DNA of 64,000 bases from Paraburkholderia fungorum (GCF_902833645.1 NZ_CADFGE010000014.1:1-64000), one strand, 5' to 3'; positions 25,390 to 34,671 are shown, counted from the stretch's first letter. Translations and numbers: made by a program. The notes: a model not told the origin generated them from the letters alone.

Positions 25390-26589
25390 ATGACAAAGCA
25401 ATTGCAAGACGCATACATCGTCGCCGCGAGCCGCACGCCGATCGGCAAGGCGCCGCGCGGGATGTTCAAGAACACGCGCCCCGACGAACTGCTGGTGCAC
25501 GCGATCAAATCGGCTGTGGCACAAGTTCCCGGCCTCGATACCAAGGTAATCGAAGACGCCATCATCGGCTGCGCCATTCCTGAGGCAGAGCAGGGCCTCA
25601 ACGTCGCGCGGATGGGCGCGCTGCTGGCGGGCCTGCCGAACACGGTGGGCGGTGTCACGGTGAACCGTTTCTGCGCGTCGGGCCTGACCGCGCTGGCCAT
25701 GGCGGCGGACCGCATCCGCGTCGGCGAATCGGACGCGATGATCGCGGGCGGCTGCGAATCGATGAGCATGGTGCCGATGATGGGCAACAAGCCGTCGATG
25801 TCGCCGCATATCTTCGATCGCAACGAAGACATTGGCATCGCCTACGGTATGGGTCTGACCGCGGAGAAGGTCGCCGAGCGCTGGAAGATTAGCCGCGAAG
25901 CGCAAGACGCGTTCTCGGTCGAGTCGCATCGCCGTGCCATCGCCGCGCAGCAGGCCGGCGAGTTCAACGACGAAATCGCCGCGTACACGATCACCGAACG
26001 TTTCCCCGATCTCACCACCGGCGAAGTGAAGGTGAAGACGCGCGAAGTCTCGCTCGACGAAGGTCCGCGCGCCGAAACGTCGCTGGAAGGTCTGGCGAAA
26101 CTGCGCGCGGTGTTCGCAAACAAGGGTTCGGTGACGGCGGGCAACAGTTCGCAGACGTCGGACGGCGCGGGCGCGTTGATCGTCGTGTCGGAAAAGATGC
26201 TGAAGGAATTCAACCTGACGCCGCTCGCCCGTTTCGTCAGTTTTGCCGTGCGTGGCGTGCCGCCGGAAATCATGGGTATCGGTCCGAAGGAAGCGATTCC
26301 GGCCGCGCTGAAAGCTGCCGGTCTGAAGATCGAGGACATGGACTGGATCGAACTGAACGAAGCATTCGCCGCGCAATCGCTGGCGGTGATTCAGGACCTC
26401 GGTCTCGATCCGTCGAAGATCAACCCGCTTGGCGGCGCGATCGCACTCGGCCACCCGCTGGGCGCAACGGGCGCGATTCGCGCGTCGACGGTGGTGCACG
26501 GCCTGCGCCGCCGCAACTTCAAGTACGGCATGGTGACGATGTGCGTCGGTACCGGCATGGGTGCGGCGGGCATTATCGAACGTCTGTAA
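25390..26589 (+). CDS. Acetyl-CoA C-acyltransferase (3-ketoacyl-CoA thiolase)
   Basis: This 399-residue thiolase cleaves 3-ketoacyl-CoA in the last step of beta-oxidation. The nucleophile is C95 in NRFCASGLTALAMAA. The other catalytic blocks, NEAFAAQSLAV, GGAIALGHPLGATGA and CVGTGMGAAG, are intact. AGGAGC precedes the ATG. With the upstream bifunctional enzyme it forms the usual fad pair (FadA role). Confidence 0.95.
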   Translation: MTKQLQDAYIVAASRTPIGKAPRGMFKNTRPDELLVHAIKSAVAQVPGLDTKVIEDAIIGCAIPEAEQGLNVARMGALLAGLPNTVGGVTVNRFCASGLTALAMAADRIRVGESDAMIAGGCESMSMVPMMGNKPSMSPHIFDRNEDIGIAYGMGLTAEKVAERWKISREAQDAFSVESHRRAIAAQQAGEFNDEIAAYTITERFPDLTTGEVKVKTREVSLDEGPRAETSLEGLAKLRAVFANKGSVTAGNSSQTSDGAGALIVVSEKMLKEFNLTPLARFVSFAVRGVPPEIMGIGPKEAIPAALKAAGLKIEDMDWIELNEAFAAQSLAVIQDLGLDPSKINPLGGAIALGHPLGATGAIRASTVVHGLRRRNFKYGMVTMCVGTGMGAAGIIERL

Positions 26590-26621
26590 GCGTATCGGTC
26601 CAGGTCATGACAGTGATGCTT

Positions 26622-26657
26622 GCGGTGACCCCTGCAGTGATCCCTGCAGTGACCCCT
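26622..26657. repeat. Three tandem 12-bp repeats
   Basis: GCGGTGACCCCT, GCAGTGATCCCT and GCAGTGACCCCT follow one another without gap, between the thiolase stop and its terminator. A partial unit (ACAGTGATGCT) precedes them. Confidence 0.75.
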
Positions 26658-26670
26658 TAAGGACCGCGGA

Positions 26671-26709
26671 AACGGTTCGCAGGCCTACCGGGCTTGCGAA
26701 CCGTTTTTT
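26671..26709 (+). terminator. Intrinsic terminator after the thiolase
   Basis: AACGGTTCGCA (26671-26681) pairs with TGCGAACCGTT (26695-26705), and a run of six T begins at 26704. It separates the enoyl-CoA hydratase gene from the fad operon. Confidence 0.9.
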
Positions 26710-26739
26710 CCATTCAGCAGCAACCAGGAGTACGAGGAG

Positions 26740-27510
26740 ATGACAATGGATATTCTGGTCGAGCGCGCCGACGGTGTGCTGACGATTGCCTTCAACCGGC
26801 CCGACAGGAAAAACGCGATCACGGCCGCGATGTATCAGACGATGGCCGACGCACTGGTCGAAGCGCAGGGCGATACCTCGATCCGGGCGATTCTGATTCG
26901 CGGCAGCGCCGGCATTTTCAGTGCCGGCAACGATCTCGAAGACTTCATGAAGAAGCCGCCGGGCGGTGAAGACGCCCCGGTGTTCCAGTTCCTGCGCGCG
27001 ATCAGTTCGGCGGAGAAGCCGGTGGTGGCATCGGTGGCGGGCCCGGCAGTCGGCATTGGCACAACGCTCCTGCTGCACTGCGATCTCGTGTACGCAGCGA
27101 ATACGGCGAGCTTTTCGCTGCCGTTCACGCCGTTGGGGCTGTGCCCGGAAGCGGCGTCGAGTTTGCTGTTGCAGCGCGTGGCCGGGTATCAGGCCGCAGC
27201 GGAAAAGCTGCTGCTCGGCGAAGCTTTCGATGCTGTCGAAGCGCACCGCATGGGTTTCGTGAATCGCGTGTTGCCCGCGGCTGAAGTCGATGCGTTCGCC
27301 GCCGCGCAGGCGGCCAAACTGGCGGCGCTGCCGGCTTCTTCGTTGCGGGTGACGAAGAGTCTGATGAAGCGCGCGAGCCAGCATGAACTGCAAACGCAGA
27401 TGAGCGAGGAGGCGGTGCACTTCGGCAAGATGCTGATCGCGCCGGAAGCGCGCGAGGCGTTCAAGGCGTTCTTCGAGAAACGCAAGCCGGACTTCCGGCA
27501 GTTCGATTGA
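26740..27510 (+). CDS. Enoyl-CoA hydratase/isomerase family protein
   Basis: This 256-residue crotonase-fold protein has the oxyanion-hole segments IFSAGNDLEDF and VAGPAVGIGTTLLLHCD. The crotonase Glu pair is only partly recognisable (FTPLGLCPEAASSLLLQR), so hydratase, isomerase or another crotonase activity is possible. It is separated from the thiolase by a terminator and therefore may be transcribed on its own. ATG 26740 has GAGGAG upstream; a second ATG lies two codons later. Confidence 0.87.
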   Translation: MTMDILVERADGVLTIAFNRPDRKNAITAAMYQTMADALVEAQGDTSIRAILIRGSAGIFSAGNDLEDFMKKPPGGEDAPVFQFLRAISSAEKPVVASVAGPAVGIGTTLLLHCDLVYAANTASFSLPFTPLGLCPEAASSLLLQRVAGYQAAAEKLLLGEAFDAVEAHRMGFVNRVLPAAEVDAFAAAQAAKLAALPASSLRVTKSLMKRASQHELQTQMSEEAVHFGKMLIAPEAREAFKAFFEKRKPDFRQFD

Positions 27511-27525
27511 ACCGGCTGCGCTCAG

Positions 27526-27554
27526 GGCGCCTGACGATACTTCAGGCGCCTGAA
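27526..27554. terminator. Hairpin between convergent genes
   Basis: GGCGCCTGA (27526-27534) pairs with TCAGGCGCC (27542-27550), and TTCAGGCGCCTGAA (27541-27554) is itself a perfect palindrome. It lies between the enoyl-CoA hydratase and fdhD, which converge. No T-tract is present on either strand, so termination is only suggested. Confidence 0.4.
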
Positions 27555-27558
27555 GCGC

Positions 27559-28398
27559 TCAAGCTTGCGCCGGCTGCAAGGTGTCGTAGTCGACGTAGCT
27601 GGTTTCCCGGCAGAAGCTGACAAGCCGTACGCCCGCTTTGCGGGCAATCGCAATCGCCAGCGACGACGGCGCCGAAATCGTCGCGACCATCGGCACGTCG
27701 ACACGCGCCGCCTTGCGCACCAGCTCGTAGCTGGCGCGGCTCGACAGAAACACAAACCCTTCACGGGTATCCACGCGATCGAGTACCAGCTGGCCGATCA
27801 GCTTGTCGAGCGCGTTATGACGGCCGACGTCTTCGAACGCGTAGCGGATTGCGCCTGTGGCGTCGCACCATGCGGCGGCGTGCAGGCCGCCGGTCAGGCG
27901 CGTCAGCGCCTGATGTTCCGGCAACTCGCGCGCCGCACGGGCGATTGCATCCGGCGCAAGCCGTTGCAGAAAGCCGGTGTCGGGCACGCGCTCCGGCTTC
28001 AGATCCAGCAGATCGATGCTTTCGATCCCGCATACGCCGCAGCCGGTCCGCCCGGCGAGCGCACGGCGTTTTTCCTTCAGCGCGACGAACGCCTGCTGCA
28101 CGACCTTCAATTGCACTTCGGCATGCGGCAATTCGTCGTCGTCGTGCAACTCGACCTCGATGTCCTGAATGTCACTGCCGCGCTCCACGATCCCTTCCGA
28201 AATCGCAAAGCCGACCGCGAACGCTTCCAGATCGCACGGCGTGCACATCATGACCGCGTGCGAGATGCCGTTGAAGACAAGCGCCACCGGCCATTCCTGA
28301 CCGACGTGATCGGTGACGGTCTCGACCGCCGCGCCGCGATGCCGGTGCACCTCGCGCTCCACGGCGCCGGGCTGCCCGGCGGTTTCCAGTTGGTTCAA
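27559..28398 (-). CDS. fdhD: Formate dehydrogenase accessory sulfurtransferase FdhD
   Basis: FdhD transfers sulfur from IscS to the molybdenum cofactor, activating formate dehydrogenase. The 279-residue protein has the active-site CGVCG motif (TGCGVCGIESIDLL), MMCTPCDLEAFAVGFAISEG and the AFEDVGRHNALDKLIG block. The start is a TTG with AAGGAG 10 bp upstream; the first in-frame ATG would remove conserved sequence. No formate dehydrogenase subunit lies in the window. It is divergent from the nitrate-reductase-associated gene. Confidence 0.93.
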   Translation of the reverse strand: MNQLETAGQPGAVEREVHRHRGAAVETVTDHVGQEWPVALVFNGISHAVMMCTPCDLEAFAVGFAISEGIVERGSDIQDIEVELHDDDELPHAEVQLKVVQQAFVALKEKRRALAGRTGCGVCGIESIDLLDLKPERVPDTGFLQRLAPDAIARAARELPEHQALTRLTGGLHAAAWCDATGAIRYAFEDVGRHNALDKLIGQLVLDRVDTREGFVFLSSRASYELVRKAARVDVPMVATISAPSSLAIAIARKAGVRLVSFCRETSYVDYDTLQPAQA

Positions 28399-28501
28399 GC
28401 GATTTCACTCCTTTGATGCCGCGCGCGTTTGCGCGGTTCGCAGCCTTGCCGAGTAGCGCGAAGCGGTGCCAGACCATGCCGCTATCGCGCGAATAAGGTT
28501 C

Positions 28502-28507
28502 TAAAAT
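28502..28507 (+). promoter_or_regulatory. Candidate -10 box of the nitrate-reductase-associated gene
   Basis: TAAAAT matches the -10 consensus at five of six positions, 50 bp before the ATG. No matching -35 is evident. Confidence 0.3.
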
Positions 28508-28556
28508 ACCTCAAGCTGGGCTTGCGTGTTGCCCGTCACCAAAGAGGAATACTGTC

Positions 28557-29033
28557 ATGGGACTCAACGAGGCACCGCTTCTGTTCGACTTCGAAGTCGC
28601 GTCTTCGGAGAATTTCACCTACATCCCGATGTCGGTGCGCTTCAATCTCGATCGCTTCGGGCTGCGCATCACGCTCGCGCAGTGGCAGTTGCTGCCGCTC
28701 GAAGACCGCAAGCTGCTGGCGCGGTTTCCGGTCGACGAAGACGCGGAAATCGAGCCGAATTTCGACCACGCACTGTTCGAAATGCTGCGCACGCACGCGA
28801 ATGTCGAGCCGGAGTGGTTCACGCCCGAGGAGGCGCCCGCCTGGCGCCGCACCGACGCGGTGCCGGAGGGTGTGGCACACCAGGCTGGACTCGCCGGCCT
28901 GCCCGTGCCGGGTATCGCGCAGTGGGCCAAACTCGCGCCGTTCAAGCGCTATGTCCTCGCCAAATTGTCGCGCAAACCGGAAGGCAACCACGACTTCGTT
29001 CCGGCGATGAAGGAATTTGGTGCGGCCGGCTAG
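28557..29033 (+). CDS. Nitrate reductase associated protein (Nitr_red_assoc family)
   Basis: This 158-residue protein resembles the family found beside assimilatory nitrate reductase genes: LLFDFE near the start, IPMSVRFNLDRFGLRI, and a C-terminal WAKLAPFKRYVLAKL block. The biochemical role is not known. Here no nitrate reductase is nearby; the neighbour is divergent fdhD, another molybdoenzyme accessory gene. The stop codon lies inside the first unit of a 14-bp tandem repeat, so the last residues (GAAG) derive from repeat sequence. Confidence 0.85.
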   Translation: MGLNEAPLLFDFEVASSENFTYIPMSVRFNLDRFGLRITLAQWQLLPLEDRKLLARFPVDEDAEIEPNFDHALFEMLRTHANVEPEWFTPEEAPAWRRTDAVPEGVAHQAGLAGLPVPGIAQWAKLAPFKRYVLAKLSRKPEGNHDFVPAMKEFGAAG

Positions 29034-29116
29034 GCGCTGCCGGCTAGGTGCGGCCGGCTAGGTGCGGCCGGCTAGGCGCGGCCGGTCAGGCGTGACCGGC
29101 CAGGCCTGACCGGACA
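29019..29116. repeat. Seven tandem copies of a 14-bp unit
   Basis: The unit GGTGCGGCCGGCTA repeats with no gaps at 29019, 29033, 29047, 29061, 29075, 29089 and 29103, and decays towards the 3' end (GGCCTGACCGGACA). The first copy contains the stop codon of the preceding gene. The gradient of decay suggests slippage-driven expansion from the 5' side. Confidence 0.9.
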
Positions 29117-29296
29117 GGCGCCTCCAGCCCAACGCCCCGCCCAAATCCCCTAATTATTTCGCCCCCACCCCTCAACCTGTTCCGAACGCGGCCGTTATCC
29201 ATGGGTTGGCGCGTAAAAAGACTCGACCCGGTGCGATCCGACGCATCGAAAGCGACCCCGCGCTCCCGCCCTCAGAACGATTGACGTTCGGAACCC

Positions 29297-32200
29297 ATGA
29301 CTCCTTTTTTATCGAAGCGGCTGCTGATCAATCTGGCGGTCGTCGCCGCGGCGGTCGGCGCGAACGCCTTCGTCGCCTACACGCAGATTTGCGGCCAGCG
29401 CGACGCTGACGCGCGCATGCTGCGTTCGGCGAACGTGCGTCAGAATCTCGACGCCTACCATACGGCGCTGGACGGCGGACTGGCCGCGCTCGGCCGTTTC
29501 GAAGCATCGGGTGAGGCTGCGCCCGTCACCGAGGCCGCCGCCATGGCGAGTTCGCTGGCCAACGTGGAGCGCGAGTTGCACAAGGAGCTCGCTGGCGAAC
29601 CGGCCTTACTCGCTACGCTCGCCAAACTGAGTGTGGACAGTCACGCGCTGCAACGCGACATTGACGATGCACTGCTGAGGAGCGCTCACGCCACCCCGAA
29701 CGAGTCGCGCGCGTGGGCGGCGTCGACTTATACCCACCTCGGGCTCGGGCTCGGCCGTGTGGAAACCAGTCTGGCAGCGCTGCGCCAGCAGGAGAATGAC
29801 GTGTTGCAGGCGTCGGTCGCGGCGTCCGCGAACGAAACCCAGCGCGCCATGTTCCTGCTGATCGTGACGATGCTGGCCGGCAGCGCGCTTCTGATCTTCA
29901 CGTTCGGCGCTCGCGAAAGCCGCGCGCGCGAGAAACTGCGCACGGTCCGCGCGCTCAATCGCAACGACGAGCGTTTTCGCGGACTGTTCGACGATCATCC
30001 GGTGCCGATGTACATTTTTGACCGCGAGACGCTGCGCTTTCTCGCCGTGAACGCGGCCACGATCCAGCAATACGGCTACTCGGAAAGCGAATTTCTCGGC
30101 ATGACGATTCGCGCGATCCGGCCGAATGGCGAGATTTCGCGTCTCGAATCGCACCTGCAACGCAGCGACGTCCTGCACCACGGCCGCACGATGGCGGGCG
30201 TCTGGCACCATCGCCGCAAGGACGGGTCGATGATCAGCGCCGACATTTCGTATCACGCGCTCAATTTTATGGGCCGCGCCGCCTTCTTCGTGCTGGCCGA
30301 CGACGTCACCGAACAGATCAACGCCGAAGCCGAGGCGCAGCGTTCGAACCAGATGCTCGAGACGGTGATCGACAACATCCCGCAGCGGATTTTCTGGAAG
30401 GATAAGGAGGCGCGCTATCTCGGCTGCAACATGGCGTTCGCGCGCGACGCGGGGCTCTCTTACCCGGAGCAGGTGGTCGGCAAGAGCGACAACGACATGC
30501 CATGGCGCGCCTTTGCCAGTCTGCTGAACGAGCACGACAAGGAGGTGGTGACCACCGGCGTGCCGAAAATGAATTTCGAGGTTGACCTGGTGATCGACGG
30601 CGTGCATCGCACCACCGTCACGAGCAAGCTGCCGTTCACCGACGGTGACGGTCGCGTGATCGGCGTGCTCGGTTCCTACACGGACATCACCGAGCGCAAG
30701 CGCGCCGACCTGGCCTTGCGTCTGCAAAGCCGCGCGCTCGATGCCAGCGTCAACGCGATTCTGATCACCGCGCCGTCGCCGTTGGGCAATCTGATCGAAT
30801 ACGTGAACCCCGCGTTCATGCGTATCACCGGCTACGATCCCGCTGAAGTGATCGGCCACGATTGCCGTGTGCTGCAACGCGACGACCGCGACCAGGAAGG
30901 CGTCGCGTTGATCCGTCAGGCACTTGCCGCGAACCGCGAGGTGAGCGCCGTGGTGCGCAACTATCGCAAGGACGGCGCGCTATTCTGGAATCAGTTGTTC
31001 ATCGCGCCGGTGCCGAACGCGGAGGGGGTGATTACCCATCACATCGGTGTGATCAATGACGTAACCGATCTGATCCGCTATCAGGAGCAGCTCGAATACC
31101 AGGCCAACTACGACAGTCTCACGCGGCTGCCGAATCGCAACCTGCTGCGCGATCGTCTGCAGCATGCGCTGATCGTCGCGCAGCGGCATCACAAGGGCGT
31201 CGCGGTCGTGTTCATCGATCTGGACGGCTTCAAGAACGTCAACGACAGCCTCGGCCATAGCGTTGGCGACCGTTTGCTGGGCGTGGTGGCCGAGCGGCTC
31301 GCGCGCTGCACGCGAACCAGCGACACGGTCGCGCGGCACGGCGGCGACGAGTTCGTGATCGTGATGACCGATACCGTCGACGAGCAGTCGCTGATCGCGT
31401 GGATGGAGCGGGTGCGCGCGTCGATTTCCGAGCCGGTGTGGCTCGACGGCACCGAGTTGTATGTCGGTTGCAGCATGGGTGCGAGCCTCTTCCCGCAAGA
31501 CGGCGACGACGCGGAAACGCTGATGAAAAAGGCCGATCTCGCGATGTATCGCGCGAAGGACATGGGCCGTAACACATTCCAGTTTTACCAGCCGGAGATG
31601 AATGCGAGCGCCGGCGCGCGCCTGAATCTCGAACGGCGTTTGCGCCGTGCGTTGCGCGACAATGAATTCCTGCTGCACTACCAGCCGCAGGTGGATATCG
31701 AAAGCGGGCAGATCGTCGGCACCGAGGCGCTGGTGCGCTGGCACGATCCGGAAGTCGGTTTGGTGCTGCCGTCGCTGTTCATTCCGGTCGCCGAGGAGAG
31801 CGGCTTGATCGGGCCGCTGTCGGAATGGGTGTTGCGCGAGGCGTGCCGTCAGAACAAGGCGTGGCAGGACGAAGGGCTGCCGCCCGCGCGGGTGTCGGTG
31901 AATCTGTCGGCGCGCGTTTTCCAGCAGCGCGATATCGCCAAGCTCGTCATGCAGGTGCTTGCCGAAACGGGGCTCGAGCCGCAGTACCTCGAACTCGAGT
32001 TGACCGAAAGCACCATCATGCGCAATGCCGAGGAAGCGGTGTCGATGCTCAACGAGTTGCATGCGCTCGGTATCGGCCTTGCGATCGACGACTTCGGCAC
32101 CGGCTACTCGAGTCTCAGTTATCTGAAGCGCTTTCCGGTGGACCGTTTGAAGATCGACCGCTCGTTCGTGTCGGATATCGGCGTGTCGGGCGACGACGAA

Positions 32201-32407
32201 ACGATCACCTCGGCGATCATCGCGCTCGCCCATTCGCTGAAATTGCAGGTGATCGCGGAAGGTGTGGAGACGTCGGCGCAACTCGATTTCCTGAGGGAGC
32301 GCGCGTGCGACGAGATGCAGGGTTTTTACTTTGCGAAGCCGTTGTCGACAGATGCGATTTCCGCGTTGTTCCAGGGTGGGGACACGCGAGAGCCGGTGGC
32401 GGTGTAA
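29297..32407 (+). CDS. Membrane PAS-PAS-PAS-GGDEF-EAL c-di-GMP signalling protein
   Basis: This 1036-residue protein has a membrane helix at ~8-28, a periplasmic helical sensor region of ~150 residues and a second helix at ~182-203. Three PAS segments follow (~230-340, ~345-470, ~475-595; the third has the RNYRKDGALFWNQL and HHIGVINDVTD motifs of redox- or light-type PAS domains, but no Cys photosite is seen). Then come a GGDEF domain with intact GGDEF at 682-686 and an EAL domain with intact EAL at 810-812. Both diguanylate cyclase and phosphodiesterase activity are possible. It stands alone between unrelated genes. Confidence 0.93.
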   Translation: MTPFLSKRLLINLAVVAAAVGANAFVAYTQICGQRDADARMLRSANVRQNLDAYHTALDGGLAALGRFEASGEAAPVTEAAAMASSLANVERELHKELAGEPALLATLAKLSVDSHALQRDIDDALLRSAHATPNESRAWAASTYTHLGLGLGRVETSLAALRQQENDVLQASVAASANETQRAMFLLIVTMLAGSALLIFTFGARESRAREKLRTVRALNRNDERFRGLFDDHPVPMYIFDRETLRFLAVNAATIQQYGYSESEFLGMTIRAIRPNGEISRLESHLQRSDVLHHGRTMAGVWHHRRKDGSMISADISYHALNFMGRAAFFVLADDVTEQINAEAEAQRSNQMLETVIDNIPQRIFWKDKEARYLGCNMAFARDAGLSYPEQVVGKSDNDMPWRAFASLLNEHDKEVVTTGVPKMNFEVDLVIDGVHRTTVTSKLPFTDGDGRVIGVLGSYTDITERKRADLALRLQSRALDASVNAILITAPSPLGNLIEYVNPAFMRITGYDPAEVIGHDCRVLQRDDRDQEGVALIRQALAANREVSAVVRNYRKDGALFWNQLFIAPVPNAEGVITHHIGVINDVTDLIRYQEQLEYQANYDSLTRLPNRNLLRDRLQHALIVAQRHHKGVAVVFIDLDGFKNVNDSLGHSVGDRLLGVVAERLARCTRTSDTVARHGGDEFVIVMTDTVDEQSLIAWMERVRASISEPVWLDGTELYVGCSMGASLFPQDGDDAETLMKKADLAMYRAKDMGRNTFQFYQPEMNASAGARLNLERRLRRALRDNEFLLHYQPQVDIESGQIVGTEALVRWHDPEVGLVLPSLFIPVAEESGLIGPLSEWVLREACRQNKAWQDEGLPPARVSVNLSARVFQQRDIAKLVMQVLAETGLEPQYLELELTESTIMRNAEEAVSMLNELHALGIGLAIDDFGTGYSSLSYLKRFPVDRLKIDRSFVSDIGVSGDDETITSAIIALAHSLKLQVIAEGVETSAQLDFLRERACDEMQGFYFAKPLSTDAISALFQGGDTREPVAV

Positions 32408-32418
32408 CTGGGCGGCGA

Positions 32419-32452
32419 CGCTACGCGGCGCTCCGGCGTAGCCGGCGTAGCG
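32419..32452. terminator. GC-rich hairpin between convergent genes
   Basis: CGCTACGC (32419-32426) pairs with GCGTAGCG (32445-32452) between the GGDEF-EAL gene and the convergent LysR stop. No T-tract follows. Confidence 0.35.
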
Positions 32453-33349
32453 CTAGGGCACGTTGTCCGCGAGAATCCGCGCGGCCATGAAATCGATGAA
32501 CACCCGCAAGCGGGGCGGCACGCTGCGTCCGGCCGGCCAGACGATACTCAGATCGATCACCCGCTCGACGTAGTCGTCGAGCACCGTGCAAAGCAGGCCG
32601 TCTTTTAGCGCCTGCCGCACCGAAAAATCCGGCATGCACGCAATTCCCAAACCGCGCATGGCGAAGCACACGCGCGTTTCGACGTTGTTGCAAACCATCG
32701 AAATCGGCAAGGTCACCTCGCGCTCACCGGCTTCGCGTCGCAACGGCCAGATCTCCAGCTTGCCGTTCTTCGGGTAGCGGTAGTGCAGACAGATATGGTT
32801 CGCGAGATCGGCGGGTTTTTGCGGCGTGCCGTGCCGGGCAAAATAGGCCGGCGCGCCAACCAGCACGACGCCGAATGAACCGATTTGCCGCGCTGCGAGG
32901 CGTGAATCCGCCAGCGCGCCGGTACGCACCACGACGTCGAAACCTTCGTCGATCACATCGACCACGCGGTCGCTGAAGTCCAGATCCAGTTCAATCTCCG
33001 GATAGGCCAGCATGAAATCGGCGAGTATCGGCAACACCAGCGAACCGACCAGCGGCAGACTCGCACGCAAGCGGCCGCGCGGCGAGCCGGCGCTTTGCGA
33101 TATTTCCAGTTGCGCTGCTTCGATTTCGGCAAGGATGCGCCGGCTGCGTTCGAGAAACTGCATGCCGTCGGTGGTGAGCGTGATGCTGCGCGTGCTGCGA
33201 TGAAAAAGCCGCACGCCGAGCCTTTCTTCGAGGCGCGCGATGCGCTTGCCCACTGCCGACGCCGACACGCCGAGTAGCCGCCCGGCTGCGACGAAGCTGC
33301 GTGTCTCCGCCACCTGCACGAATACCAGGAACCCGCCCAGACTCTCCAC
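32453..33349 (-). CDS. LysR family transcriptional regulator
   Basis: This 298-residue regulator has the LysR winged helix at the N-terminus (VQVAETRSFVAAGRLLGVSASAVGKRIARLEERLGVRLF) and an effector-binding domain like those of the AaeR/PA2220-type subgroup (DFSDRVVDVIDEGFDVVVRTG). The start is GTG with GGAGG 6 bp upstream. It is divergent from a serine hydrolase and MFS transporter pair, which it probably controls. A palindrome lies 15 bp upstream of its start. Confidence 0.92.
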   Translation of the reverse strand: MESLGGFLVFVQVAETRSFVAAGRLLGVSASAVGKRIARLEERLGVRLFHRSTRSITLTTDGMQFLERSRRILAEIEAAQLEISQSAGSPRGRLRASLPLVGSLVLPILADFMLAYPEIELDLDFSDRVVDVIDEGFDVVVRTGALADSRLAARQIGSFGVVLVGAPAYFARHGTPQKPADLANHICLHYRYPKNGKLEIWPLRREAGEREVTLPISMVCNNVETRVCFAMRGLGIACMPDFSVRQALKDGLLCTVLDDYVERVIDLSIVWPAGRSVPPRLRVFIDFMAARILADNVP

Positions 33350-33364
33350 CGCTGCCTCCGATTC

Positions 33365-33380
33365 CGGACATAAATGTCCG
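33365..33380. promoter_or_regulatory. Palindrome in the LysR/hydrolase divergent gap
   Basis: CGGACATAAATGTCCG has perfect 7-bp arms separated by AA. Its place in the 110-bp divergent gap, close to the LysR start, fits an autoregulatory LysR box. Confidence 0.55.
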
Positions 33381-33459
33381 TAGACTGAGGAACTCTATCC
33401 CAGTTTTTCTTCATTTGCCGGATTCGTATGATGGCCGCATCCCTCTGATTGGAGCCGTC

Positions 33460-34671
33460 ATGACTGAATTGTCCGCGCTGTCCCGCTCTGCTCGCGATCC
33501 CGCGCCACTCCCGCTGCGGGTCGATGCGGTGATCGATAGAGCGCTGGCTGAGCAACGCCTCGTTGGCGGCGTCGTACTGATCGCCGAGCACGGCGAGCCG
33601 GTGTATCGCCGCGCCGCAGGTCTAGCCGACCGCGAGCATGAACAGCCGATGCGCGAAGATACGCTGTTCCGGCTCGCGTCGATTTCGAAGCCGATCGTCT
33701 CGACGGCCGCGATGGTGCTGGTCAGTCAGCAGCGCCTGGGGCTCGACGACGCAGTCGAGCGCTATCTGCCCGAGTTCACGCCGCGTGGAGCGGACGGCGC
33801 CGCCGTGCACCTCACCGTGCGGTATTTGCTGACGCATACGGCGGGTCTCGGCTACCGTTTTCTCGAACCTGATGAGCACGGTCCGTATGCCCGCGCAGGT
33901 GTTTCCGATGGGATGGATCGCGCCGGCATTACGCTCGCTGAGAACTTGCGCCGGATTGCCGGCGTACCGTTGCTGTTCGCGCCGGGTACGGCTTGGGCCT
34001 ATTCGCTGTCGATCGACGTGCTGGGCGCGCTGATCGAACGCGTGACGCAGTCGCCGCTGGGCGACGCGGTGCGTGAGCTCGTCACCGCGCCGCTTGGGAT
34101 GAACGACACCGCCTTTTATACGCTCGACGCGCAGCGTCTCGCGACCCCCTACGTGAGCGACGTGCCACGACCGCACCGCATGCGCGACAAGGAACGCGCG
34201 ACACCGTTCGAAGGAGCGGTCGGTATCGATTTCGAGCCGGCGCGTGCGTTGGATCCCGAAGCGTTTGCGTCAGGTGGCGCGGGCATGGTGGGTTGCGCCG
34301 ACGACGTGCTGCGTTTGCTCGACACGCTGCGCGACGGCGGCGGCGCTTTGCTGCCGCGTGCGATCGTCGACGAAATGGGCCGCAATCAGACGGGCGAGAT
34401 GGGGCCGCCCGATCAGCCGGGCTACGGTTTCGGTCTGGGCTTTTCGGTGCTGCGCGATCCGCTCGCCGCCGATTCGCCGGAGTCGCCCGGCACCTGGCGC
34501 TGGGGTGGCGCGTATGGCCATTCCTGGTTCGTGGACCGTAGCCGCGGTCTGAGTGTCGTTGCGTTGACCAACACGTTGTACGAAGGCATGTCGGGGGCGT
34601 TTGTGAACGAACTGCGCGATGCGGTGTATGGCGTGAGCGCGGCCAAGGTTCAGGGCGCGAGCCGCTCATGA
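33460..34671 (+). CDS. Serine hydrolase, beta-lactamase/EstB-like family
   Basis: This 403-residue protein is a class C beta-lactamase-fold hydrolase. The SxxK nucleophile motif is S74-I-S-K77 in RLASISKPIV, and a Tyr motif (WAYSLSIDVLG) follows. Family members include esterases such as EstB and a few D-aminopeptidases. No signal peptide is visible, which argues against a secreted beta-lactamase. ATG 33460 has GGAG upstream; the longer frame from 33301 covers the LysR promoter and is rejected. It overlaps the MFS gene by 4 bp. Confidence 0.88.
   Translation: MTELSALSRSARDPAPLPLRVDAVIDRALAEQRLVGGVVLIAEHGEPVYRRAAGLADREHEQPMREDTLFRLASISKPIVSTAAMVLVSQQRLGLDDAVERYLPEFTPRGADGAAVHLTVRYLLTHTAGLGYRFLEPDEHGPYARAGVSDGMDRAGITLAENLRRIAGVPLLFAPGTAWAYSLSIDVLGALIERVTQSPLGDAVRELVTAPLGMNDTAFYTLDAQRLATPYVSDVPRPHRMRDKERATPFEGAVGIDFEPARALDPEAFASGGAGMVGCADDVLRLLDTLRDGGGALLPRAIVDEMGRNQTGEMGPPDQPGYGFGLGFSVLRDPLAADSPESPGTWRWGGAYGHSWFVDRSRGLSVVALTNTLYEGMSGAFVNELRDAVYGVSAAKVQGASRS

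Noticed and set aside
29019..29116. 14-bp repeats as a CRISPR array
   Set aside because: The units are contiguous with no spacers and there are no cas genes.
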